A stretch of DNA of 13,638 nt, from positions 1-13,638 of the forward strand of contig DATLCI010000076.1 of assembly GCA_035526435.1 (NCBI GenBank), in the 5' to 3' direction. The translations under genes and the position numbers were made by a program. Shown piece by piece: positions 5,479 through 12,110 of the stretch. Origin of the DNA: DATLCI01 sp035526435. GTDB taxonomy: Bacteria > Acidobacteriota > Terriglobia > Terriglobales > Acidobacteriaceae. The notes under the pieces were generated by a model, which had not been told where the DNA came from, ran no database searches, and saw only the letters and a program-made list of their open reading frames with translations. Numbering within the stretch: the stretch's first letter is position 1; every line of letters begins with the position of its first letter.

Positions 5479-6845
5479 CGAGGCATGACCTGCGCGGTAG
5501 CTGCGTCGAGGATGGCGTAGATCTTCAGAACCCACTGCTTGTGCTCCGGCTTCATCAAGACGGAGCGCAAGCAGGTCAGGGTTTCTCCATCCATCTCCAT
5601 CCCCGCTTGGGTGGCAGAGGCAGCGAACATTTTCGCGGGTAGCGTGGCCAATGCCAGGTGCAGGCCACGTTTTGCCGACTCATCAAAGATCCGGCGCGCG
5701 AGCAATGACGCCTCACTCGTTCGCTTGGCGCGCGGCGCCCACACTACGATGTCCAGTTCCGGCGGGAAGGCCGTAATGAACCGTCCGTCTGTAGCCAGCA
5801 AATCATGGAACGCCAGCGCAGCATCGCGACACGCGCTCAGGCCTTGAGCGAACTCGCCGCCCGGGTGCAATGGCAGCAGGCGCTGAGTCGCCCAGAGCGC
5901 GACCGCGGAGGCGCCGGCCCGCGAACACTCCAGGCTTATCTCGCCCAGATGCAGGTCGCCCGAAGAAGTGAAGTACGTGTAGGGCGAATCGTGTTTATAC
6001 AATCTCCCCACTTCACAGTCTTTGAATAGCACACAACCACATCCATAGGGTTGCAAGCCGTGCTTATGCGGATCGATAACGATGGAATCGGCGTGCGCGA
6101 TCAGTTCGAAGGCAGTTTTGGCTTCCGCCGCAAGATTTCCCGCTAACTTGAAGTAACCGCCATAGGCGGCGTCCACATGCAGACGAAACTGGTATTTCGC
6201 TTTCAGTTCCAGTATTTCCGGAAGCGGGTCAACGGAACCCGTCGCCGTGGTTCCCAACGTCGCCACCACACAGCCGCTGTCTCCGGCCCTGATTTGTTCT
6301 TCCAACGCCTTGATGTCCATGCGTCCGTTCGCATCGCAATCGACCGAAGCGAATGGAATCTTCAATACGCCGGAGATCCTGCCATGGGTGTAATGCGCCT
6401 GCGACGATGCCAACACCTTCTTGCCCGGATGCAGTTGCCCTGCTACCCACAAGGCTTCCAGATTGGCGACGGTTCCGCCGCCGCACAAGTGGCCAAGGGA
6501 TTCTTTCCAGCCGAACATTGAGGCGATTTCGGCGACCGCTTCCTTCTCCATAGCGGAGCTGGCGCGTCCTCCATCGAGCGCGTGGTTGTTCGGATTGATA
6601 AACATGGCCAGCGCATACGCCAGCCTGGCCACGGCATGCGGCGGTTTCAGCATCTGCCCGGCATACAGCGGATGGAAATAGGGATAGTTGTCCGCCATCC
6701 GTTGGGCGACGGCATTCAGCGTATCTGCGATTCGCGGCGCATCCGCGGCCCTCTCCAGCGTAGGCAAGGCGGAGAAGTTGCGTGACAGTCGGTCTGCCGC
6801 GTCCTCGAGAAGTTTGATCGTTTCTGTATCGAGCGCTCTATCCAT
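5475..6845 (-). CDS. PLP-dependent group II amino-acid decarboxylase family enzyme
   Basis: A 456-residue cytoplasmic PLP enzyme of fold type I. Motifs in order: GGRASSAMEKE (about 92-102), CGGGTVANLEAL (121-132, phosphate-binding loop), HYTHGR with His151 (expected to stack on the cofactor), LGTTATGSVDP (197-207), HVDAAYGG with Asp225 (pairs with the pyridine nitrogen) and DPHKHGLQPYGCG with Lys261 (the internal aldimine). These match the glutamate/aromatic amino-acid decarboxylase group, usually about 470-500 residues, so this one is slightly short at the C-terminus. I cannot name the substrate. Tyrosine/aromatic, glutamate, aspartate or an aldehyde-forming branch are all possible, and proteins of this type are often labelled only as 'pyridoxal-dependent decarboxylase'. 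ATG 6845 has no good ribosome-binding site. No transporter or antiporter that would indicate acid resistance lies next to it. Its 3' end overlaps the CBS gene by four bases. Confidence 0.9.
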   Translation of the reverse strand: MDRALDTETIKLLEDAADRLSRNFSALPTLERAADAPRIADTLNAVAQRMADNYPYFHPLYAGQMLKPPHAVARLAYALAMFINPNNHALDGGRASSAMEKEAVAEIASMFGWKESLGHLCGGGTVANLEALWVAGQLHPGKKVLASSQAHYTHGRISGVLKIPFASVDCDANGRMDIKALEEQIRAGDSGCVVATLGTTATGSVDPLPEILELKAKYQFRLHVDAAYGGYFKLAGNLAAEAKTAFELIAHADSIVIDPHKHGLQPYGCGCVLFKDCEVGRLYKHDSPYTYFTSSGDLHLGEISLECSRAGASAVALWATQRLLPLHPGGEFAQGLSACRDAALAFHDLLATDGRFITAFPPELDIVVWAPRAKRTSEASLLARRIFDESAKRGLHLALATLPAKMFAASATQAGMEMDGETLTCLRSVLMKPEHKQWVLKIYAILDAATAQVMPR

Positions 6846-6913
6846 CGAGCCATAAGTGTACTGCCTGCGGGATGATCTTCTGTGCGCTGCGTCACGGCTG
6901 TAATGGCAAGCAA

Positions 6914-6940
6914 AACGGGCGACCCCGAAGGCCGCCCGTT
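6914..6940 (-). terminator. Rho-independent terminator of the TonB-like gene
   Basis: A perfect 8-bp stem, AACGGGCG (6914-6921) with CGCCCGTT (6933-6940), closes an 11-base loop that can fold further around a CCTTCGGG turn. On the minus strand it is followed by TTGCTTG, so four Ts run from the stem end. It lies 18 bases after the TonB-like stop and before the PLP enzyme start, so the two genes are probably separate units. Confidence 0.75.
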
Positions 6941-6958
6941 CAGAAAAATCGATACCGC

Positions 6959-7831
6959 TTAATAGAGATTAAAGTTTACTTCCACATTGATGGCGACGGA
7001 GACGGGTTGACCATCTTTCTTAGCGGGCTCGAAACGCCAGGCGCGGACTGCTTCGATGGCTTTTTCATCCAGTCCCATTCCCAAAGTGCGCATAGGGCGG
7101 ATGTCGCGAGTACGGCCGTCAGGGCCAACAATCAAGTGAAGTACCACCACGCCCTGATACTTGGCCTTGCGAGCTTCTTCCGAATACTCCGGATCCGGCG
7201 CATAGATAGTGCGCGGCGCGCTTACGCCTCCGCCCACGCGGAAGACGCCTCCACCCGTGCCGGCGCCACTGCCGGGGCCAAGGCCGCGTCCGTTGCCGGA
7301 GCCGATGCCGCCGCCCGAACCGGTACCGATGCCGCTGGAAATCCCGGTGCCGTTGGAGGCGATCAGTACATTGCTAAGCGGATCGCCAACCTGGGTTTGT
7401 GAAGTAGGAAGTTTGATCTCAGGCGGTACGGCAAGGGTCTGCTCGATCTTCAGCTTGGGATCGTCGTTCTTGATGACGGCAGTCGGGGGCGTGATCTGTT
7501 TCAGGTCGAACTTGGGCGGTTTGCCTTTGGAGGCGTCGAGCTTGCTCTTGTCGCCGCCGCCACCACCGCCGCCGGAGATGTCTTTGCTGGGAGGCAGCAC
7601 GATGTCGCTGGGGTCAACCAGTGAGATCACCGTACGCTTGATCTCTTCCTTATTATCAACAAAAAACTTGGTGGACAACACGATAGCCGCGACGATCAGT
7701 ATGTGCACCACGAACGAAAAAATGAAGTTATTGGGTTGAGCGTTGTAGTTGCCATAGCCAATACCTTCCAGCGTGGGCATCACGGGACGGGCGTTCAGTT
7801 TATTAGGAATGCCTGAAGCGGGGGTGGACAT
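6959..7831 (-). CDS. TonB-like protein with a glycine-rich periplasmic spacer
   Basis: A 290-residue inner-membrane protein. After a 35-residue cytoplasmic N-terminus comes one membrane segment (about 36-54, FIFSFVVHILIVAAIVLST), then a periplasmic spacer and a TonB C-terminal domain (about 205-290). The C-terminal domain shows DPEYSEEARKAKYQGVVVL, VGPDGR, LDEKAIEAVRAWRF (Trp265, Phe267) and EPAKKDGQPV. TonB transmits proton-motive force from ExbB/ExbD to outer-membrane receptors. The spacer differs from the classical Pro-Glu/Pro-Lys type: seven glycines in a row (87-93), a Lys/Pro section (about 95-145), then a Gly/Ser/Thr-rich stretch (161-203). The N-terminus is also longer than usual. No exbB, exbD or receptor gene is adjacent, so it may serve a general pool or a different envelope task. 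ATG 7831 lacks a ribosome-binding site and lies only 11 bases after a perfect -10 box. A start at Met18 is possible but no better. Confidence 0.88.
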   Translation of the reverse strand: MSTPASGIPNKLNARPVMPTLEGIGYGNYNAQPNNFIFSFVVHILIVAAIVLSTKFFVDNKEEIKRTVISLVDPSDIVLPPSKDISGGGGGGGDKSKLDASKGKPPKFDLKQITPPTAVIKNDDPKLKIEQTLAVPPEIKLPTSQTQVGDPLSNVLIASNGTGISSGIGTGSGGGIGSGNGRGLGPGSGAGTGGGVFRVGGGVSAPRTIYAPDPEYSEEARKAKYQGVVVLHLIVGPDGRTRDIRPMRTLGMGLDEKAIEAVRAWRFEPAKKDGQPVSVAINVEVNFNLY

Positions 7832-7842
7832 AGCGTGTCTGA

Positions 7843-7848
7843 ATTATA
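7843..7848 (-). promoter_or_regulatory. -10 box of the TonB-like gene, giving a nearly leaderless mRNA
   Basis: A perfect minus-strand TATAAT lies 11 bases before ATG 7831. With a normal start point 6-8 bases further on, the leader would be only a few bases long, which fits the missing ribosome-binding site. No good -35 box is seen at the proper spacing. Confidence 0.45.
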
Positions 7849-7940
7849 GACTCTAAAAACCGCAAATAGTTGCGAAAAGGTGCCCAACGAATGCCCCGGG
7901 ATAAAGCTGTTCAACGTTGACGGGCAGCCTTTCTGGGCGA

Positions 7941-7961
7941 ATAAAATCAGCTACTTAGCTG
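7941..7961 (-). terminator. Short terminator-like hairpin after the FecR-like gene
   Basis: On the minus strand CAGCT (7961-7957) pairs with AGCTG (7952-7948) across a 4-base loop and is followed by ATTTTAT (7947-7941). It lies 17 bases after the stop at 7979. The 5-bp stem is weak. Confidence 0.4.
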
Positions 7962-7978
7962 GCGTCCTCTTCGTTTGC

Positions 7979-8914
7979 CTAGCGAAAGATGTTCGCGATG
8001 GCCGAACCCAGGCGTTGAAACCACTTTTTCTTTACGGGTTTTGGCGTGGGCGCGGGATTTTCGGCCGTTTTTACGCCCGGCTCCGCCGGACGAGAGGAAG
8101 TCCCGGCCGCCGGACGGTTTGGCTCAGTCGCCGACGGTGCTTCGCCGGGCTGAGGCTTCAAATCTTCCCCCCTAAAGACGATAGGTGCATCCACCTTGGT
8201 GATTACCTCATTTTTGTCGGCACTCACGCCCGCCAAAGGCGCGCTCGCCAGAGGGATTTGTCCGGCGGCGATGGCAGCCGCCGCTTGTTGCGATTGCTGC
8301 TCCGGGAAGCCCAGCTCTTTCGCCGCAACCCCGGCGCACCCACACGTTTCGCCGGGAGCAAGCGCAATCGAGTTTTGCACGCTTCCCTTCTGGAACATGA
8401 CAGCCTCCCCTGGTCGAACTTGGTGAGTACCTTCGCCAAATACTTCATTCACGATCATCGCCGAGGAATTTCCCGGTAACGATTTCACGCACATATCACC
8501 ACTTGCTTTCATTCCTATCGCAAAGTTGAAGTCGCCGGGGCCGGGCAGCAGCAGGCGAAAATCAGGCGTGACGATGGTGTCCGCGCTGGAACTGAGGCGG
8601 TAACGAGTTTCGATGGCGCCGTGATTGAGCGCGAACAAAGTCTCCCGCCCGCTGGCACTGGCGGTGATGGTGATGCTGCCGCCGGAACACACTTTCACTT
8701 CGCCGCCGCGCGTCAGATTAATGACCGCCGGGCTGGCGCCGGCCGTGACCTGCGAGCCGCTCATAATGGTGGTCGAGTTCGCGCCCAAGGTCACCGCGCC
8801 ACGCACGCTTGCGTCCGCGCCTTGCACCTCGCCGATGGACTGGGCGGGCGTCGGAGTACTGGTCTGAGCGGCGGCCGCACTTATCAGCAGCATATAAGGA
8901 AGCAGGCTCCGCAT
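7979..8914 (-). CDS. Secreted FecR-like protein with a Pro-rich tail and basic amphipathic C-terminus
   Basis: 311 residues from ATG 8914 (AGGCGGA a few bases upstream). A GTG/ATG-type start at 8944 would add ten residues before the signal peptide. The N-terminus MRSLLPYMLLISAAAAQ is a signal peptide with cleavage near Ala-Gln. Residues about 27-170 look like the beta-sandwich of FecR-type domains: VRGAVTLGANSTTIMSGSQV, INLTRGGEVKVCSGG, LFALNHGAIETRY and DTIVTPDFRLLL. This is a judgement from pattern only. Four cysteines are visible, including a Cys-Gly-Cys (ETCGCAG) near 190-195. The tail from about 230 is rich in Ala, Pro and Glu and probably disordered. It ends in KPVKKKWFQRLGSAIANIFR, a basic amphipathic helix that could sit on a membrane. 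It has no membrane segment and no sigma factor beside it, so it is unlikely to be a classical FecR signal transducer. The EEP-fold gene lies 46 bases upstream on the same strand and may be cotranscribed. Confidence 0.75.
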   Translation of the reverse strand: MRSLLPYMLLISAAAAQTSTPTPAQSIGEVQGADASVRGAVTLGANSTTIMSGSQVTAGASPAVINLTRGGEVKVCSGGSITITASASGRETLFALNHGAIETRYRLSSSADTIVTPDFRLLLPGPGDFNFAIGMKASGDMCVKSLPGNSSAMIVNEVFGEGTHQVRPGEAVMFQKGSVQNSIALAPGETCGCAGVAAKELGFPEQQSQQAAAAIAAGQIPLASAPLAGVSADKNEVITKVDAPIVFRGEDLKPQPGEAPSATEPNRPAAGTSSRPAEPGVKTAENPAPTPKPVKKKWFQRLGSAIANIFR

Positions 8915-8960
8915 GGTTCCGCCTAGTGTAACAGCGGATTTCACCAGACCTGCATTGGGA

Positions 8961-9686
8961 TTAAACGGCCTTCACATCAAAGTCAGCGATCAAAGGCAGA
9001 TGGTCGGAGGCGATCATGGCTAGCCTTCGGCGGTCCATGGCAAAGTGCTTCAGTTCCACGATGGGGTCAAAGTAGATGTGGTCGAGGTGCATGAACGGCA
9101 GGATGGTGGGATAACTCGGCAGGCGCTGAAAGTGCGGACGCAAGTCCACCGTCTGCAAATGCGCGCTTAACAATTCAGTCACCAGCCCGCGCGACCATTC
9201 GTTGAAGTCGCCTAGCACCACGCGCTTGCCGGCGAATCGCGGATTGCGCAAGGCCGACTCGTGCACGAGTTTGTGCGCCTGCCGGCGGCGCTCCATGTAT
9301 CCCGTTCCCAGGTGCGCGTTGAACAAATGGAGCACTTGGCCGCCGGGCAGCTCGATGTCCGCGCGCAAGCAGCCGCGCTTTTCACGGTCTCCGGCGGTGA
9401 GGTCATAGTTTTCGGCGGAGAGTATCTTCAAACGGCTGAGGACGGCATTACCATAACCAGCTTCGCCAACCTTACGGTTCTCACCAAAAACAAAGTTATA
9501 GCCGCCGATATGCGAAGCAATGTAGCGGGCCTGTTCGAGCTCGTCTGTGCCGTGTCCGCAGATGACTTCCTGCAGCGCGATCACGTCCGCATCGAGCCCG
9601 CGCAATACCTGCGCGATGCGCGCGGGACGCACCCGCTGGTCGAGTCCCCGGCATTTATGGATGTTGTAACTTACGATCCGCAGCAA
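8961..9686 (-). CDS. Endonuclease/exonuclease/phosphatase (EEP) fold hydrolase
   Basis: 241 residues from TTG 9686. All signatures of the Mg-dependent EEP fold are present: RIVSYNIHKCRG (Asn8), VIALQEV (metal-binding Glu40), FNAHLGTG, VVLGDFNEW (catalytic Asp and Asn), LDHIYFD and ASDHLPLIADF (catalytic Asp-His). Relatives include exonuclease III-like nucleases, DNase I-like enzymes and phosphodiesterases that act on phospholipid or nucleotide-like substrates, so the substrate cannot be named. This compact form resembles the family often found beside phospholipase D-like or cardiolipin synthase genes, but none is here. There is no signal peptide. The frame is open to GTG 9764, but those 26 extra residues are not family-like. 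AGGAG at 9691-9695 supports a start at TTG 9686 (4 bases away) or, unusually, at CTG 9683 (7 bases). It is divergent from sthA and precedes the FecR-like gene by 46 bases. Confidence 0.88.
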   Translation of the reverse strand: MLRIVSYNIHKCRGLDQRVRPARIAQVLRGLDADVIALQEVICGHGTDELEQARYIASHIGGYNFVFGENRKVGEAGYGNAVLSRLKILSAENYDLTAGDREKRGCLRADIELPGGQVLHLFNAHLGTGYMERRRQAHKLVHESALRNPRFAGKRVVLGDFNEWSRGLVTELLSAHLQTVDLRPHFQRLPSYPTILPFMHLDHIYFDPIVELKHFAMDRRRLAMIASDHLPLIADFDVKAV

Positions 9687-9690
9687 GCAG

Positions 9691-9695
9691 CTCCT
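9691..9695 (-). promoter_or_regulatory. Ribosome-binding site deciding the start of the EEP hydrolase
   Basis: Minus-strand AGGAG lies 4 bases before TTG 9686 and 7 before CTG 9683. Both leave the first conserved strand (RIVSYN) right at the N-terminus. No such site precedes GTG 9764. Confidence 0.5.
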
Positions 9696-9818
9696 GGCGC
9701 CACCGGTAAAGCCAACAGTTTTTGATGCGCGCCACCTGCCTCGCGATGGAGTTTCGACTTCCACGCATCTTTCAGGTATCTTTTCAGCGCATCCACCTTG
9801 TGACGATCCGGAAAACTC

Positions 9819-11210
9819 ATGCCTTCATCTGAATATGATCTGGTAGTGATCGGCAGCGGGCCCGCCGGCCAGAAATCCGCCATTGCCGCGGCCAAGATGC
9901 GCAAGCGCGTGGCGGTGGTGGATAGACGGTCCATGGTGGGCGGGGTATGTGTACATACGGGAACCATCCCGAGTAAGACCTTTCGCGAAGCCGTGCTCTA
10001 TCTCACCGGCTTCAGCCAGCGCAGCTTCTACGGAAAAGACTATGCGGTAAAAGACAACATCGCCATGAGCGACCTCATGTTCCGCGTGCGGGCGGTAGTC
10101 CAGCGCGAAGCCGAGGTCATCAGCAATCAACTGCGCCGCAATCAAGTCACCGTGGTGGACGGCCTGGCTAAATTCGTGGATCCGCATACCTTGGAGGTCA
10201 CCGGTCCGGACGGCGTGGGCATTCAACTGAAGGCGGAGCGCGTGATGATCGCCTGTGGTACCCGTCCGGCGCATAATCCGAATATCCCGCTCGATGGCAA
10301 GCGCATCTTCGATTCTGACCAGCTCCCCGCCATTGAAAACCTTCCCAAAGAGATCATCGTGGTGGGGGCGGGCGTGGTGGGCTTGGAATTCGCCTCCATG
10401 TTTGCGGCGATGAACGTTGAGGTCACGCTCATTGACGCACGCCCTTCGCTGCTGGATTTCGCCGACCGAGAGATCATCGAGTCACTCAGCTATCAATTGC
10501 GGCGTCGCGGAACGATTTTCCGCATGGGAGAAAAAGTTCTCTCCGTGGATGTTGATGATGAGCGCGGCCGCGTCTCTGCGCACATGGAAAGCGGCAAGAC
10601 CATCCACGGGCAAGCATTGCTTTACACCGTCGGACGCCAGGCAAACACCGACCTCTTGAACATCGAGGCCGCGGGCATCACTCCGGAGCCTCGCGGACAA
10701 CTCAAGGTCAATGAATACTTTCAGACGGTGGTGCCGCATATTTATGCGGCGGGTGATGTCATCGGCTTTCCCTCGCTGGCCAGCACCTCAATGGAGCAAG
10801 GACGCCTGGCGAGCGGTCACATGTTCGGCACGCCCGGAAAACTCGATCCCAGGCTCCTGCCCTATGGCATTTACACCATCCCGGAGATCTCAATGGTGGG
10901 GCATACCGAGGAACATCTCACCAAAGAACGCATTCCTTACGAAGTGGGCGTCGCCAAATACGAAGAGCTGGCCAAAGGGCAGATGCTGGGCGATGAACAG
11001 GGCATGCTGAAACTGCTGTTCTGTCCTAAGACGTTCAAGGTGCTGGGGGTGCACATCATTGGCGACCGCGCCGCGGAGATCATTCACATCGGACAGACGG
11101 TCATGAGCCTCGACGCACCGGTGCAATACTTCCGCGACACCGTCTTCAACTATCCCACGCTGGCCGAAGCGTACAAAGTCGCCGCGCTGGATGGACTGAA
11201 TAAATGCTAG
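9819..11210 (+). CDS. sthA: Soluble pyridine nucleotide transhydrogenase
   Basis: A 463-residue cytoplasmic FAD enzyme that moves hydride between NADPH and NAD+, thought to run mainly toward NADH and so drain excess NADPH. FAD-binding GSGPAG lies at 12-17, the NAD(P)-binding GAGVVG at 183-188, and the second FAD contact YAAGDVIG at about 309-316. It belongs to the lipoamide dehydrogenase/glutathione reductase family but lacks the redox disulfide: the motif is GGVCVHTGTIPSK, with Cys44 kept and the second Cys replaced by Thr49. The C-terminal His-Glu pair of the disulfide reductases is also missing (NYPTLAEAYKVAALDGLN). Both are hallmarks of SthA, and long stretches (RGQLKVN, PTGIYTIPEIS-like, RAAEIIHIGQ) agree with the E. 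coli protein from memory. Asp206 follows the second strand of the nucleotide site, where E. coli has Asn. ATG 9819 has only a weak GGA ribosome-binding site. It converges with the methyltransferase gene, 19 bases apart. Confidence 0.95.
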   Translation: MPSSEYDLVVIGSGPAGQKSAIAAAKMRKRVAVVDRRSMVGGVCVHTGTIPSKTFREAVLYLTGFSQRSFYGKDYAVKDNIAMSDLMFRVRAVVQREAEVISNQLRRNQVTVVDGLAKFVDPHTLEVTGPDGVGIQLKAERVMIACGTRPAHNPNIPLDGKRIFDSDQLPAIENLPKEIIVVGAGVVGLEFASMFAAMNVEVTLIDARPSLLDFADREIIESLSYQLRRRGTIFRMGEKVLSVDVDDERGRVSAHMESGKTIHGQALLYTVGRQANTDLLNIEAAGITPEPRGQLKVNEYFQTVVPHIYAAGDVIGFPSLASTSMEQGRLASGHMFGTPGKLDPRLLPYGIYTIPEISMVGHTEEHLTKERIPYEVGVAKYEELAKGQMLGDEQGMLKLLFCPKTFKVLGVHIIGDRAAEIIHIGQTVMSLDAPVQYFRDTVFNYPTLAEAYKVAALDGLNKC

Positions 11211-11222
11211 CCGTAGCGGCTA
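11208..11222. other. Small hairpin in the sthA/methyltransferase junction
   Basis: TAGCCG (11208-11213) and CGGCTA (11217-11222) form a perfect 6-bp stem with a 3-base loop. It includes the sthA stop and fills most of the 19-base convergent spacer. No T-run follows on either strand, so it is not a standard terminator. It could mark where two convergent transcripts end. Confidence 0.3.
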
Positions 11223-11229
11223 ATGAGGG

Positions 11230-12042
11230 TCACTTTTTCCGCGCCTTCACTTCCAAATACTCCACTGGTACTAGCGTACGCTCTGCGGGGTTCGGTGCAC
11301 GGTTGTGCTCGGACCACAACTTCACCAGCACTTCCTTAAACTCGGGCTGTTTGGCGGAATCAAGCTTCGAGTAAGCCACCTGCGTAGGGCCGAAGTAGCG
11401 GCGAAAGAATTCAAAGACAGCCTCGGGCGGGAACGGATAGTCGAAATCAGTGGTCACGGGGCGGGTTTCCACTGTGACCGCATCGCCAAAGCGCTGCTTT
11501 ACGATCTCCGGTACTCCCCACTGCGAGGCAGGCGGGACGTCCGGCGGTGGGGGAACGAACTGCGCAGTCACGCGGAATAACTGGCCGGGGAAGCCGGCGG
11601 GCGTCCAGTTGGCCATGGCGATCGAGCCTCCGGGCTTGCAGACCCGCACCAACTCGCGCGCTACCAGCTCCGGACGCGGCGCAAACATCGCGCCAAACAT
11701 CGTGATGACCGCATCGAAGGAATTGTCCGGAAACTGAAGCTGTTCGGCGTCGCCTTCGAGGAACTCTGCTTTCACGCCTTCTTTGGCGGCTCGCGCACGG
11801 GCCTGCTCGACTAAGTTGGTGGCGATGTCCACGCCCGTCACTACGCAACCCAGCTTGGCGGCGGGAATCGCCAGGTTTCCTGACCCGCAGGCGACGTCGA
11901 GCACCGATTGACTGGCCTTTAATCCCAGCCGTTGGACGAAGCGCTCCGCCTCCGAGGCGGTGAAGCTGGCGATCTGTCCGAAGTCACCGGCCATCCATGT
12001 GGCCTTCATCCCTTGCTTCAATTGCTGAATGTCAGTTGCCAT
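11230..12042 (-). CDS. Class I SAM-dependent methyltransferase (substrate unknown)
   Basis: A 270-residue cytoplasmic methyltransferase of the UbiE/Methyltransf_11 type. Motif I is VLDVACGSGN (47-56), the acidic ribose-binding residue is Asp72 (VTGVDIA), motif II is GDAEQLQFPDNSFD (97-110), and VRVCKPGGSIAMANW (133-147) is the following strand. The N-terminal helix MKATWMAGDFG is common in small-molecule methyltransferases of soil bacteria. The C-terminal third, with a Pro-rich turn near 163-170 and FEFFRRYFGP, likely forms the substrate lid. The substrate cannot be told. The neighbours (transhydrogenase and queuosine-precursor transporter) give no pathway clue. ATG 12042 is preceded by GAAGGGGAAG, an acceptable ribosome-binding site. 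It is divergent from the transporter gene with a 68-base spacer, so the promoters must be close together or overlap. Confidence 0.9.
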   Translation of the reverse strand: MATDIQQLKQGMKATWMAGDFGQIASFTASEAERFVQRLGLKASQSVLDVACGSGNLAIPAAKLGCVVTGVDIATNLVEQARARAAKEGVKAEFLEGDAEQLQFPDNSFDAVITMFGAMFAPRPELVARELVRVCKPGGSIAMANWTPAGFPGQLFRVTAQFVPPPPDVPPASQWGVPEIVKQRFGDAVTVETRPVTTDFDYPFPPEAVFEFFRRYFGPTQVAYSKLDSAKQPEFKEVLVKLWSEHNRAPNPAERTLVPVEYLEVKARKK

Positions 12043-12110
12043 TGTCTTCCCCTTCGCACTGTCTTTTCGCTTGAAAGTTTTTCACTCCCGCTAGAGACTA
12101 AATTCTAAAC

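Noticed and set aside
7209..7739. Proline-rich 176-codon frame on the plus strand
   Set aside because: It is the mirror image of the Gly-rich spacer of the TonB-like gene: Gly codons read as Pro on the other strand.
7911..7920. Perfect 10-base palindrome TCAACGTTGA upstream of the TonB-like gene
   Set aside because: About thirteen 10-base palindromes are expected by chance in a window of this size, and it is about 80 bases from the start with no second copy seen.
9687..9764. 26-residue N-terminal extension of the EEP hydrolase from GTG 9764
   Set aside because: The extension precedes the first conserved strand, is not family-like and lacks a ribosome-binding site, whereas AGGAG lies just before TTG 9686.
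12071..12104. Possible promoter for yhhQ (TTGAAA with TAAATT)
   Set aside because: The spacing is 22 bases, too long for a sigma-70 promoter, and no better pair was found.
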